A stretch of DNA of 64,000 bases from a virus: IMG/VR virus record IMGVR_UViG_3300025860_000003, positions 62,001 to 126,000 of that record. The stretch is one strand, 5' to 3'. Made by a program: the position numbers and the translations under genes. The notes below the pieces were generated by a model. The model was not told the DNA's origin. It made no database searches and saw only the letters and a program-made list of their open reading frames with translations. Below, piece after piece: positions 8,797-17,785 of the stretch (positions are counted from its first letter, which is position 1; each line of letters opens with the position of its first letter).

Positions 8797-8804
8797 TATT
8801 TATA
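8797..8804 (-). promoter_or_regulatory. T4-type late promoter TATAAATA (67-68-21 operon)
   Basis: Perfect TATAAATA on the minus strand, 27 nt upstream of the gp67-like ATG and just after the portal gene stop. Confidence 0.86.
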
Positions 8805-8817
8805 AGAGCAATAATCT

Positions 8818-10314
8818 TTATTCAAGATCATCGCCATCTTCTTCGCCCGCACCCTCTTCTTGCATCTCACCGTCCATCGTTTCGATGTCTTCTTCAGACT
8901 GCATCAATACCGTTTTACGAATCCACGCTTCCGAGAAATACTTACCAGCGTACTGATCAACGTCTTGTAATAAAGACAGACGCTCTCTCATAACTTCAGA
9001 TGTTTTTAGTTCAGAAAAGTGGTTGTCTTCAGCAAAGTTGAACCGCAACTCTTTGGATATTTCTTTCCACTCATCTTTAGTGATAACACCCTTCAATAAG
9101 AGCTGCTTCTCTAAGATGATTAGGAATAGTTCTGAGAATCTACTTCTTAGTCTCTTAACAAACTTTGAAAATTTCAACTCATCACGATTAATCTCTGATG
9201 CTCGACCAAGATTGAACTGTCCGTCAGAGGATAGTCTTGATGAAGGAACATTTAATGATTCGTATAGTTTTCTTTTGAAGTATTCAACGTCATCCATCTC
9301 GCCGAGGTTTTGACCTCCTGGAAGTGTGGTTATCTCTGTGCCGCTGCTGCCCTCTCTTCGAGGAAGCCAATAATCTTCAAGCATGGTTAAATGTTTACGA
9401 GAATCATTAACCGCACCAGTGTTAGCATCATACACTAACTTATTCTTGTGCTTAACCATCATATCACGCAAGTATTGCTCGGCTTTAGCCTTTGGCAAAT
9501 TACCTACATCTATGTAAAAAATTCTTCGCTCAGGAGCGCGTGCGAGACGATAAATTACAGTCGCGTCTTCCAGCATACGAAGTTGGTTTAATGGCTTCAC
9601 GGCTTTTTGTAGATGACCGAGAACCATGCTGTTCTGTTGATCCATCACACCACTATGTACATATGCTATAGAGTCAAGGGATATTTTAACACCTTGATTG
9701 CCTGCAGCAACGCCTTTACTGGAGTAGATGAAGTATTCGTTGTATTTCTTTGGAAGAGCTTGTTTGTTCTGTATTCCAGCATTAGCGCCAGAGTCACGTT
9801 TTTCTGACCGCACTTTTTTGATCTTTCGCGGATCAATATACCTTAGCTCTTGTATGCCTGCCGAAATATTGGCAGTGTCGATCATAATATGGTAGTATAG
9901 ACGACCGTCTACATACCAATTTCTGAAGATGTCATAACCTTTTGTGTCAAAGTCTAATAGACTCAACACTTCGTCAAACTCTTCTCGAATTCTTTTCTTT
10001 ATCGCGTCAGCGTGTTTAATCTCATCAACAACAACTTCCACCGCCGACTTGTTATCTTCAAACACAACAGCTTCGTTGATAATATCATCTACAGCCTTAT
10101 CGCATTCACCTTGTTGCGACATATCTCTATATCGCGTGATCAGTGCGGTCTCGGACTTTGCCGAACCCTCTAAATCAACTGTGGTGCCGAAAGCCCCGCC
10201 AGCATTTACATCCAAAGCCCCATCACTGTTAGGTGGTGGTGCGAATGACTGCACTGTGGGTGGAGTTTCTTCTTCTTTGCGTCCGATCTGGAAGCCGAAA
10301 AGTTCTAATGCCAT
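8818..10314 (-). CDS. 20: Portal vertex protein gp20
   Basis: 498 residues (T4 gp20 is 524). Conserved portal segments include ITRYRDMSQQGECDKAVDDIINEAV near residue 60, LRYIDPRKIKKVR near 163, YRLARAPERRIFYIDVGNLPK near 250 and LYESLNVPSSRLSSDGQFNLGRASEI near 350. The dodecameric portal initiates prohead assembly, docks the terminase and joins the neck. The C-terminus is very acidic (EEGAGEEDGDDLE). A noncanonical late promoter-like CATAAATA lies in a hairpin upstream. Confidence 0.96.
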   Translation of the reverse strand: MALELFGFQIGRKEEETPPTVQSFAPPPNSDGALDVNAGGAFGTTVDLEGSAKSETALITRYRDMSQQGECDKAVDDIINEAVVFEDNKSAVEVVVDEIKHADAIKKRIREEFDEVLSLLDFDTKGYDIFRNWYVDGRLYYHIMIDTANISAGIQELRYIDPRKIKKVRSEKRDSGANAGIQNKQALPKKYNEYFIYSSKGVAAGNQGVKISLDSIAYVHSGVMDQQNSMVLGHLQKAVKPLNQLRMLEDATVIYRLARAPERRIFYIDVGNLPKAKAEQYLRDMMVKHKNKLVYDANTGAVNDSRKHLTMLEDYWLPRREGSSGTEITTLPGGQNLGEMDDVEYFKRKLYESLNVPSSRLSSDGQFNLGRASEINRDELKFSKFVKRLRSRFSELFLIILEKQLLLKGVITKDEWKEISKELRFNFAEDNHFSELKTSEVMRERLSLLQDVDQYAGKYFSEAWIRKTVLMQSEEDIETMDGEMQEEGAGEEDGDDLE

Positions 10315-10339
10315 CTTGATAGTATCCTCATTATTAATA

Positions 10340-10369
10340 GGGGCAACACATAGTATTTATGCGTGCCCC
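10340..10369 (-). promoter_or_regulatory. Hairpin enclosing a late-promoter variant upstream of gene 20
   Basis: In the 72-nt gap between genes 19 and 20, the minus-strand RNA can fold a two-part stem: GGGGCA with TGCCCC, then CGCAUA with UAUGUG (one G-U pair), with a one-base bulge. The octamer CATAAATA (10354-10361), one base off the late consensus, spans the apex. No T-run follows, so it is not a normal terminator. It could be a processing or attenuation element. Confidence 0.4.
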
Positions 10370-10386
10370 CAGATCACTTTTTAGGA

Positions 10387-10935
10387 CTAGATGCCGCCAG
10401 CATTGCCAGTAGAGCCGCCCGCAACTTCCCAATAATCATACTGGAATGTTACGCCATACTCTTGGATGCCTTCGTTATCCCACGCCAAGTCGATAGCACC
10501 GACTTCTGAAGGATACAAGCCAACAAAGTTGTAAACACGGAGTATTGCGCCGTCTTTACCGAACTGTGTTACTTGAGCATTAGACTTATACAAGCTAGGA
10601 GCAGTACCGCCAGCAGTATTCAAGTTACCCTGAGCACTGTTGATAGAGTGTGACCACTGTTCCATAGCATTACGGATGCCAAAGTCTTCGTCATTGATAA
10701 TAGTTGGTGCCCATTCAGCATAAGTGCGGTTTCCAGCCAACTTGATTTGGCGACCGAAGTATGGAACTTCAACCGTACCAAGTGTAGAGGCAGGAATTTG
10801 CGCAGCTTTCACCATGAATGAAACTTGTTGATCAGCAACACCATTGATTGGATTTGTAATCTGGACTTGGAAAAGCGATGACCGAGCACCGCCCCCCTTT
10901 AAAGCACCAGAGAAATCATTTACGTTAAACGCCAT
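10387..10935 (-). CDS. 19: Tail tube protein gp19
   Basis: 182 residues (T4 gp19 is 163). Features typical of the family: GGGARSSLFQVQITNP near the N-terminus, MVKAAQIPASTLGTVEVPYFGRQIKLAGNR in the middle, and LYPSEVGAIDLAWDNEG then EYGVTFQYDYWE at the C-terminus. Stacked hexamers of gp19 form the inner tail tube. It follows the sheath gene 18, as in T4, and ends Gly-rich (STGNAGGI). A CATAAATA late-promoter variant lies upstream. Confidence 0.95.
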   Translation of the reverse strand: MAFNVNDFSGALKGGGARSSLFQVQITNPINGVADQQVSFMVKAAQIPASTLGTVEVPYFGRQIKLAGNRTYAEWAPTIINDEDFGIRNAMEQWSHSINSAQGNLNTAGGTAPSLYKSNAQVTQFGKDGAILRVYNFVGLYPSEVGAIDLAWDNEGIQEYGVTFQYDYWEVAGGSTGNAGGI

Positions 10936-10959
10936 TTTTAAATCTCCCGATAATCTTTA

Positions 10960-10967
10960 TATTTATG
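10960..10967 (-). promoter_or_regulatory. Late-promoter variant CATAAATA (gene 19)
   Basis: One mismatch to TATAAATA on the minus strand, 25 nt upstream of the gene 19 ATG and overlapping the last codons of gene 18. Its spacing matches the perfect late promoters, so weak late activity is plausible. Confidence 0.45.
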
Positions 10968-12867
10968 CGCGACCAACAATCTCAGAGAACTCAACACCGC
11001 TGCGTACTGCAACAAAGTTCAACTGAATAAAGTTGATTGATCGGGCTGGTTTAATGTAGATATCACCAATGAATTCATTGCGGTCTACAACTTCGCCAGT
11101 ATTATTTGTTCCGTCACATACAACAACGAAATCAGTAATACCACGACGACCTTGAACATCACGTAAGAAAGGTTCTACCAAGTTTCTGAACTGGCTTCGA
11201 GTGAAATCATCATTGAATTCAAACAAAGTGAATTTAGAAGCAGTAGAGATAGCCTTTTCTAAAACGATAAACAGGCGACGAACATTGATACGATCAAACG
11301 CAGATGGCTTAGACAATAACGTCTTATCACCGAACAGTACAGTACCCTGTCCAGGAAATGTAGTTACTGGGTTGATGCCTTTCTTGTAAAGGGCATCACG
11401 ATCGCCTTTGCTTGGGTTATAAGCAAGTTTGATAACGTTCTTAACGTTGCCACGGTTGAAGCCAGCAGGTGAGAACCATGGATCACGAACCAAGTCCGTT
11501 TGAACCATAAGTCCAGCAGTGTCAGCATTCAATGGAACATAGCGATAAACATCATTGTACTTATCGTACTGATATTTCCAGCCAGAATCCATAACGGCAT
11601 ATGAAGATGATGGCAAACCATTACGGAATGCGATAACGTCTTCAGTTTCTTTGCCAGCATAGCTATTGTTATTAACAACATCAGCACGCTCTGGAGACAA
11701 TACAACGATACAATCTTTACGAGACTCAGCAATATTGCTGATCAAGTGTGTCGCTAGTGTAGTGTCAGCACTGCCGCCGAGTAGGAAAGAAACATCAACA
11801 TCTTCAGCAGACTTAAATAAGTCATAGCCGTTGATTTTGTTTGCTTCAGTCAAGTCGCCGCCGCCAGTACCACCAGCAAGATCCACGTTAGTTACAATAA
11901 CGGTTTCAGTGGCGAAGTTAGTAGACTTCGCAGCACCAGAACCGTTATATGCTGCGCCACCGATGCTGAGATAAGCAGACTGCTGGTTGATAACATTTAA
12001 CCAGTAGTTGCCAGCACCTTGTTCAGTCTTAGCATCAACAGCAAGCGAAACGCTCGAATATGTTTCTAGAACTGATCCAGCAACGCCAGTAAATGCGCCT
12101 TCAGCGTCAATTACAACAACGTGTACTTCATCGTCTTGACCACCAGATGCAAGAGCATCAGCAGTTGTAACAGGAGCATCGTCAAACAGACCGTAGTATT
12201 CCCACTTACGATTCAATGACTTCTCAGTAGCACCAACTGCAATTGTAGGAGCATCATATGGCTTGTTCAGAGTGATTACAGTATCAGAACCAGACGCAGC
12301 GAATGATTTTACTGTGCGAGTCAATTCAGTGTTATTTGGACCAATAACGATTGTATCACCGACTTGTAAAACGTCACTAATGTCATCATCACCAGTAACA
12401 AGGATTGTACTAGCACCACGTGTTGCGCTGTAAGTTACATTAGTGTTTGATTCCCATGCTCTTGCTCCAGCACAGACAGATACTTTGATCGAATTACCCA
12501 ATTCACCAGCATACTTAGCATAAAATGTTTCAGCAGCAGGGATTGTTGAGTCTTCGTTTTTAATTAGTGCGGCGTTACCAGCTGTTCCAGCAGCATTTTT
12601 GGCATCTGTATGAACAACACGAACTACGTTCAGTGCGTTTCCATATGCTAAAAAGTTGGCTGCGGTGAAAAAATCTGTCGCATTGTTTGAGTTTGGTTTT
12701 TGGAATATGCTTACGAGACGATCTTCGCTGTCGACCAGAACACGCTGATCAGCTGGACCCCAACGAAATGCACCAGCAATCGCACCTTCAGTGGTGGATA
12801 CAGCAGGGACAACCGTTGTAAGATCAATCTCACTTACATTAACTCCAGGACTTACTTGGAATGGCAT
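10963..12867 (-). CDS. 18: Tail sheath protein gp18
   Basis: 634 residues (T4 gp18 is 659). The N-terminus QVSPGVNVSEIDLTTVVPAV and the C-terminal sheath segments (FGDKTLLSKPSAFDRINVRRLF near 520, then DNTGEVVDRNEFIGDIYIKPARSINFI-type ending) are diagnostic. The middle is a variable surface domain. Copies assemble around the gp19 tube and contract on infection. A perfect late promoter at 12913 and a GGAGAATA ribosome-binding site precede it. Confidence 0.96.
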   Translation of the reverse strand: MPFQVSPGVNVSEIDLTTVVPAVSTTEGAIAGAFRWGPADQRVLVDSEDRLVSIFQKPNSNNATDFFTAANFLAYGNALNVVRVVHTDAKNAAGTAGNAALIKNEDSTIPAAETFYAKYAGELGNSIKVSVCAGARAWESNTNVTYSATRGASTILVTGDDDISDVLQVGDTIVIGPNNTELTRTVKSFAASGSDTVITLNKPYDAPTIAVGATEKSLNRKWEYYGLFDDAPVTTADALASGGQDDEVHVVVIDAEGAFTGVAGSVLETYSSVSLAVDAKTEQGAGNYWLNVINQQSAYLSIGGAAYNGSGAAKSTNFATETVIVTNVDLAGGTGGGDLTEANKINGYDLFKSAEDVDVSFLLGGSADTTLATHLISNIAESRKDCIVVLSPERADVVNNNSYAGKETEDVIAFRNGLPSSSYAVMDSGWKYQYDKYNDVYRYVPLNADTAGLMVQTDLVRDPWFSPAGFNRGNVKNVIKLAYNPSKGDRDALYKKGINPVTTFPGQGTVLFGDKTLLSKPSAFDRINVRRLFIVLEKAISTASKFTLFEFNDDFTRSQFRNLVEPFLRDVQGRRGITDFVVVCDGTNNTGEVVDRNEFIGDIYIKPARSINFIQLNFVAVRSGVEFSEIVGRA

Positions 12868-12912
12868 TGTTATTCTCCTTTGAAGAGTTTTAATTTTTCA
12901 ATTCAGACTTGA

Positions 12913-12920
12913 TATTTATA
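12913..12920 (-). promoter_or_regulatory. T4-type late promoter TATAAATA (gene 18)
   Basis: Perfect TATAAATA on the minus strand, 46 nt upstream of the gene 18 ATG and after the gene 17 stop. Confidence 0.87.
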
Positions 12921-12932
12921 AAAACTCAAAGT

Positions 12933-14573
12933 TTAGTAATTATTGAAGTTCCCGTGTGTGACATAACTATCTATGTCGAACGCTTCTGATTGCGGGTGGA
13001 CTACAACGTTTTCATCGGGCATGCCATCATCGTGAAATCCGAACGGCAGCATACTCTCCATCATCTCTTTATTAGACTTTTCTCTCAGCTGCATTACAGT
13101 ACTGATGTCTGTCATATCTTTAAAATATGCTTGATCGCTTAACCAAGCAAATAAAACGAGACACATAACAAGATCGTCATGCGCCCCTGATTCAGCTTCA
13201 TACGAGTTTCTCTTTCTCGAAAAAGTTGACAATTCTTTTATGGTTTGGAAGTCATTGAGTATCAGTTGTTCTTGTTCGATCAACAACTTCAGGATTGAAC
13301 AACCTACAGCCTTAACGCTCTTTGTTGTCCGTATACCCTTGTCACAACGCTTACCAAAACCAGTAGAAATTCTTTTACCAGAGCGTCCTGCGCTTTCGGT
13401 GTATAGAATGTTCTCATACTCATACTCATAATGTACCAATTCAGCAACCTGTTCTCCAATGTCGTTTATTTCGACAAGAACGGTTGCTTCATTATATCTT
13501 TTACCAGTTCTATATATTACTTCTGCATATTCAGCAGGAGTGATAAAGTTATCTCTATACACACAGACCTGCTCGTATGGCATTTTTGTGATGTCTATTA
13601 TCTGGAACGCAGAGTAATCAAGTCCCTTTCCTCTAGATACATCAACGATACATGCGTATTGATGTTCTGGTTCAGGCTTCTTATACATTGAGATACCGCT
13701 TCCCTCAATGATAGGCTCTTGGTGCACCAACGTCTTTAGCTTACTTCCCTCAATTAATGTCCCCGAACTCCCCAGAAACTGACATTCATATTCTTGAGCA
13801 AACTTCTCCTGATCATAATCCATAGCCTGCAACGTTTCTTCTTTCCACGCAGCGTCACGTCCAGGAACATCATCCCAATTAACTTTAACAAACTGATACC
13901 CATTTGTGCCTTTACTCGCACCCTCACAGGTCTTGTAAAAATGGTTCAATCCATTTGGTGTAGATGTCAATAGTATCTTGGTCGTATTACCTGATGATAT
14001 TGTTGGAAACACTGAAGCAAAGAACTCATCCCAGTTCTCTACGAATGCAGTCTCATCAATATACAAGAATGATACAGACTTACCACGAATAGCGGATGAG
14101 GATGTCGCCGCAGCAATGATCTTACAACCATTCTCAAAAGTAACCGAACCCTTGTTCCACTCAACAACACCCTGTTGCATCCATTGCGGTAATGCTTCAT
14201 ATGCTATCTTGATTCGATCTAGAATCTCACGAGCAGCGTCACCTTTGTTTGCTAATAATGCAACAGTCTTATGTTCGTTGAATAGTATGAACTGTAAGAT
14301 AACCGCAACCGCAGTTGTTGTCTTACCAGCCTGTCGTGATGTTACTACAGCCGCTCTACGATTATTGGTTATCTTGTCAATAATCTCGCGCTGATAATCA
14401 TACAGGCGCATTGGTATTAAGCCGTGATCTACATGAACAATCTGTATGTAGTTCTCAGCAAAATAGATCGGATCTCTAGCGCATTTCACATATTCTGCGA
14501 CTTGCTCTTGAGTCCAATTGATTTGAACGCCCTTCTTTTTTAGAAGAGCATTGCCATTATATGTATCAGCCAA
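12933..14573 (-). CDS. 17: Terminase large subunit gp17
   Basis: 546 residues (T4 gp17 is 610). The packaging ATPase has Walker A SRQAGKTT (residues 79-86) and Walker B FLYIDE with Asp173 and catalytic Glu174. The C-terminal RNase H-like nuclease has Asp311 (CIVDVSRG), Asp319 and a late AHDDLV motif. The start appears to be TTG at 14573: a stop lies directly upstream in frame, no ATG occurs in the first 50 codons, and the family's N-terminal YNGN-LLKK pattern begins right there. No clear ribosome-binding site precedes it, so coupling to upstream translation is likely. Confidence 0.95.
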   Translation of the reverse strand: MADTYNGNALLKKKGVQINWTQEQVAEYVKCARDPIYFAENYIQIVHVDHGLIPMRLYDYQREIIDKITNNRRAAVVTSRQAGKTTTAVAVILQFILFNEHKTVALLANKGDAAREILDRIKIAYEALPQWMQQGVVEWNKGSVTFENGCKIIAAATSSSAIRGKSVSFLYIDETAFVENWDEFFASVFPTISSGNTTKILLTSTPNGLNHFYKTCEGASKGTNGYQFVKVNWDDVPGRDAAWKEETLQAMDYDQEKFAQEYECQFLGSSGTLIEGSKLKTLVHQEPIIEGSGISMYKKPEPEHQYACIVDVSRGKGLDYSAFQIIDITKMPYEQVCVYRDNFITPAEYAEVIYRTGKRYNEATVLVEINDIGEQVAELVHYEYEYENILYTESAGRSGKRISTGFGKRCDKGIRTTKSVKAVGCSILKLLIEQEQLILNDFQTIKELSTFSRKRNSYEAESGAHDDLVMCLVLFAWLSDQAYFKDMTDISTVMQLREKSNKEMMESMLPFGFHDDGMPDENVVVHPQSEAFDIDSYVTHGNFNNY

Positions 14574-14616
14574 TTACGTCAACAACTCGAATAATCTTAC
14601 ATCTATATTCATACAT
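14566..14616 (-). pseudogene. Possible remnant of a staphylococcal-nuclease-like gene
   Basis: A 16-residue frame, MYEYRCKIIRVVDVIG, overlaps the gene 16 stop and ends in a TGA that straddles the TTG start of gene 17. It resembles the first residues of the small SNase/thermonuclease-type proteins of marine T4-like phages (pattern MYEY-K-RVVDGDT, from memory). The rest of such a gene is absent. It may now act only as a coupling leader for gene 17. The match is short, so chance similarity remains possible. Confidence 0.35.
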
Positions 14617-15046
14617 TTTTATCATCACCATTAATTAGTTTTTGGAGATCCGCAGTGCTGCCGACATACAATGTGTTGTTGGTCACGCCAGCTGAGGGGT
14701 CTTTTGTTTCTTCTTCACGTAAAATTTTGACTTTCTTCTGTATATCGAGCAAGTCTTTATTCGCCTCAACTAAGGTCTTCGTTAGCTGAGAGACCACCTC
14801 GAACGCCCGAGGATGCTCACTCGCCTTCGCAAGCTCTAATAGGTTATCTAAGGCAAAGGTTCCTTTCTCTATAACATCATAGAGATTATCTCTTGCATAA
14901 TGGTAGTCTTCGGAGATGTCATCTGGGAGAGACTTAGCCTTTTCTTCAAAGTTGGCTCTCCTTAATGAGTGGGTGGGCGCATCATCTACTAGCTCTGATT
15001 CTACGTCAAATATCTCATTCAAATTATCTGTAACATTATTTTTCAT
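14609..15046 (-). CDS. 16: Terminase small subunit gp16
   Basis: 145 residues (T4 gp16 is 164), almost wholly helical, with a central coiled-coil segment FEVVSQLTKTLVEANKDLLDIQKKVKIL near residues 82-110. The preceding DYHYARDNLYDVIEKG segment is conserved in the family. gp16 rings recognise the DNA concatemer and stimulate the gp17 ATPase. Its position between 15 and 17 is canonical. Confidence 0.9.
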   Translation of the reverse strand: MKNNVTDNLNEIFDVESELVDDAPTHSLRRANFEEKAKSLPDDISEDYHYARDNLYDVIEKGTFALDNLLELAKASEHPRAFEVVSQLTKTLVEANKDLLDIQKKVKILREEETKDPSAGVTNNTLYVGSTADLQKLINGDDKNV

Positions 15047-15060
15047 ATCAATTATCTTTT

Positions 15061-15885
15061 TTAACTACTGAAAAAATCTTCTTTATCAAACGCAAACCCA
15101 AAGTTGTTGTCTGAAGTTATTGTAGATGTCGCAACACTAGCAGAGGAGTTTGCTGTCGGAGTGCCGTCAGGCAGTAATCCAGGAGTCAATGTCGTTCTGC
15201 TCTGAGGATCTACAGCTGGGTTTGGAACAAACGTTTCAGAGGGTATTCCAATGTCAACGATTGATCTCTTAATAACACCCTTAGTGTTTACTGGACCGAA
15301 AATATAACCCTTGACTGTGAAGTTAAAAGAGTATATAATAGCTCTGCGTGTTTGATAATCTGCTTCATATGAGTCTTCTATTGACATGCCTTGTAGTACA
15401 GTTGGTATGTCATAATAGTGTCCTGTCTCTGGAACCAACTTAACACTATGTGTGAACTCAGGTCTGAAGTAAGGAAGTATCTGCTCAACTACTTGTACAG
15501 CATCTTCGTTATTCGCAAACATCCCATATAACGTTATATTTATATCATACGGAACAGGTGTGAATTGTGATGACATCGCCTGATTGTTTGTTCCAACACT
15601 AGTGTTTCTCTGTAGCTTATTCAGCCCACGATTAGCACTGTATGACATATCAGTTATCTCAAACGAAAGTCTAGGAAGTTGTGTTGCCACTTTCCTATCT
15701 AAGTTTGGATCTTGATTCAGCCTTGCTAGAAACTTTTCTTTTGGACCATATGCAATAGGAACGCGAATTGCTTGTGTAGCATTTCCATCGTTATCTTTAC
15801 GCACAATATCAATATCATTAAACATTCTTCCGAACATAATGATGTATTTTCGTAGTGCGCCGTGATCGTAGTGTGATCCGAACAT
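15061..15885 (-). CDS. 15: Tail sheath stabilizer / tail completion protein gp15
   Basis: 274 residues (T4 gp15 is 272), starting FGSHYDHGALRKYIIMFGRMFNDI, the family hallmark, followed by IRVPIAYGPKEKFLARL and PRLSFEITDMSYSANRGLNKLQ. The gp15 hexamer caps the tail and binds the gp13/gp14 neck of the head. The C-terminal 60 residues are low-complexity Ser/Thr/Pro. It shares one base with the gene 14 stop. Confidence 0.95.
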   Translation of the reverse strand: MFGSHYDHGALRKYIIMFGRMFNDIDIVRKDNDGNATQAIRVPIAYGPKEKFLARLNQDPNLDRKVATQLPRLSFEITDMSYSANRGLNKLQRNTSVGTNNQAMSSQFTPVPYDINITLYGMFANNEDAVQVVEQILPYFRPEFTHSVKLVPETGHYYDIPTVLQGMSIEDSYEADYQTRRAIIYSFNFTVKGYIFGPVNTKGVIKRSIVDIGIPSETFVPNPAVDPQSRTTLTPGLLPDGTPTANSSASVATSTITSDNNFGFAFDKEDFFSS

Positions 15886-16643
15886 TACCAGCTACCCCCT
15901 TCACTAAATGGATTCATTTCGCTGAAGTCAAGGAAGTCGTCAGATTCTGTGTTGAAGAGATCATTGGTGGCAGCTTTGTCAGTATTCTCGATAGCATAAC
16001 TCTCATCGACAATACTCTCACCAGACTCAAGAACAAGATTGTCTCCGTCCTCAGCAAGTATCTGGGTATCCATCATATCACCAGAGTATGCGTCTTCAAT
16101 ACCGTCAATCGCAGGAATGCCAGTGTTAAGTCTCTCGTGGCTGTATTCGAAGAGTTCACAACGCAAGTCGTATGTTTGCAGAGAACCCATCTGATAGAAT
16201 ACAGACTCATGCTCAACAAACTTCACTTCAAATATCTTATTATTCAGAGGGAAGTATATTAGATCTCCTTCTGATGGTCTGCCGATAGTGTTTGTTGTAT
16301 TCTCAAGCGGTATCTCTTCATCGAAACGTTTGCGCGCAACAGTAAGAACCATCTCATCGCGGATCTCGATATTGAACTTTGAGAGGAAATCACCCTCGCC
16401 TTCAAACCCATCAACAGACTTGATATACATCTCAACAATATGTGCGTTGGTCACATCACTGCCATTTACTGTATTAAATTTAGACAGTATGTCTTCGCCA
16501 AATAACTTATCTTCGGCAATAAGTTTTCTTGGCATGTAGTAACAGTCAATTCCATAGATCTTTATTGATTCAATGATCAAATTCTCTATTAGATTTTGTT
16601 CGCCACTAAAATCTTGATTGTTGAAATATAAGTTTGTCGCCAT
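15885..16643 (-). CDS. 14: Head completion / neck protein gp14
   Basis: 252 residues (T4 gp14 is 256). Conserved N-terminal segment YYMPRKLIAEDKLFGED near residue 36 and GDLIYFPLNNKIFEVKFVEHESVFYQMGSLQTYDLRCELFEYSHE in the middle are typical. The C-terminus is acidic. With gp13 it seals the packaged head and builds the neck that accepts the tail. It lies between 13 and 15 as in T4. Confidence 0.94.
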   Translation of the reverse strand: MATNLYFNNQDFSGEQNLIENLIIESIKIYGIDCYYMPRKLIAEDKLFGEDILSKFNTVNGSDVTNAHIVEMYIKSVDGFEGEGDFLSKFNIEIRDEMVLTVARKRFDEEIPLENTTNTIGRPSEGDLIYFPLNNKIFEVKFVEHESVFYQMGSLQTYDLRCELFEYSHERLNTGIPAIDGIEDAYSGDMMDTQILAEDGDNLVLESGESIVDESYAIENTDKAATNDLFNTESDDFLDFSEMNPFSEGGSW

Positions 16644-16647
16644 AATG

Positions 16648-17388
16648 TTAGCCTATCATGTCCATTGCTGGCATTGAGAATTTCTTCTGAACTTCTTCTT
16701 CTAACTTAATTATTTCTTCGTTAGCTTCTTGCCAGATAGTCTGACCGTTGAATGTTATTCCTCCTGGAAGTTGCATTCCTTCAAACTTCTTCATATTCTC
16801 GCCCCACTGTCGCTTAATTAAAGCTGTAGCGTATTGACGCAACCACCAATCACCCCAAACAGAAGTGTATGTGTCTGGATCCAATATTTTGTAGCACTCG
16901 ATGATTATATACTCACCGACCGACACTTGTTTCCAGTCCATATCAATCTGCAGTCTATCAGTATGTCTACTGAACCTGATTGGCTTTTTGCCCACAAATA
17001 GTTCTTCAAGCAGAGCAATCCTTTCCATTGAAGAAACATAGTTTTGGACTTTGGCGTGAGACCAATCATAAACGTCATTCAACGTCATCTGATATCTCAT
17101 ATTGAATATGTTGTTGGTGTTCAGACCATTACCGATAGGGAATATGTTGATAACACCCATGATGGTCTGAGGGATAGCAAGATATTCGTTAGATATATCA
17201 TCTGCTGTCAATTGGTGTTTGAGGAATGTTCTCTCTGTGCCGTCATAATGATAGTCTTGATAGAATACAAGAGCGTCATCAACGCGATCATCCAGCTGCA
17301 TTTCATCAACGTTGATCTCTACGACAGGTGCGCCAAGTCTGCGCAAGCAATATTTTTTGAATTCTGTTCTTGTTGTCGGTGTCGCCAT
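16648..17388 (-). CDS. 13: Head completion / neck protein gp13
   Basis: 246 residues (T4 gp13 is 309). Starts with RTEFKKYCLRRLGAPVVEINVDEMQLDDRVDDALVFYQDYH, a conserved neck-protein signature, with KVQNYVSSMERIALLEELF later and DPDTYTSVWGDWWLRQYATALIKRQWG near residue 180. It heads the neck-terminase operon 13-14-15-16-17 under the late promoter at 17423. Confidence 0.94.
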   Translation of the reverse strand: MATPTTRTEFKKYCLRRLGAPVVEINVDEMQLDDRVDDALVFYQDYHYDGTERTFLKHQLTADDISNEYLAIPQTIMGVINIFPIGNGLNTNNIFNMRYQMTLNDVYDWSHAKVQNYVSSMERIALLEELFVGKKPIRFSRHTDRLQIDMDWKQVSVGEYIIIECYKILDPDTYTSVWGDWWLRQYATALIKRQWGENMKKFEGMQLPGGITFNGQTIWQEANEEIIKLEEEVQKKFSMPAMDMIG

Positions 17389-17422
17389 GTTTAATAGTCT
17401 CGAAGTCTAGAATAATCAAGAC

Positions 17423-17430
17423 TATTTATA
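17423..17430 (-). promoter_or_regulatory. T4-type late promoter TATAAATA (13-17 operon)
   Basis: Perfect TATAAATA on the minus strand, 35 nt upstream of the gene 13 ATG. No other late promoter is seen before gene 17, so this box probably serves all five genes. Confidence 0.87.
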
Positions 17431-17440
17431 AGAAACGGAA

Positions 17441-17785
17441 CTACTCTGGATGGCGGTCTTCTACTTCTACAAAATTGCCATCTTCGTCTATAATATATGG
17501 TGTAGGAGCCGCAACTGCATTTTCTATAATATAGTCTCTGTAACTGTCTCTAAATTGTTCTGTCCAATTTTCAGCTCGGTGTGCAGAAACTGCATCATAC
17601 ACGACCTGCAAGCCCCGACACCGCTCAAGGTTCCACTCGATTAAGTCATCAGTCAATGGTGCGAATATTATAGCTTCTGCTACAGAGGAAAAGCAATCAT
17701 ATTCCGTTTCGAATGTGATACTCAGTTGCTTGAATTGATCGTCGAGAACTTCAGAAGATGTGATGGTGCACGATATCGGTATCAT
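17441..17785 (-). CDS. Hypothetical protein, 114 aa, coupled to putative fibre protein
   Basis: A mildly acidic soluble protein of 114 residues with no recognised motif; a short beta-rich start (IPISCTITSSEVLDDQFKQLSITFE) precedes a helical, Trp-containing segment. It overlaps the preceding 647-residue gene by 4 nt (ATGA), implying coupled translation and perhaps a chaperone or attachment role for that protein. That role is inference from arrangement only. Confidence 0.7.
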   Translation of the reverse strand: MIPISCTITSSEVLDDQFKQLSITFETEYDCFSSVAEAIIFAPLTDDLIEWNLERCRGLQVVYDAVSAHRAENWTEQFRDSYRDYIIENAVAAPTPYIIDEDGNFVEVEDRHPE

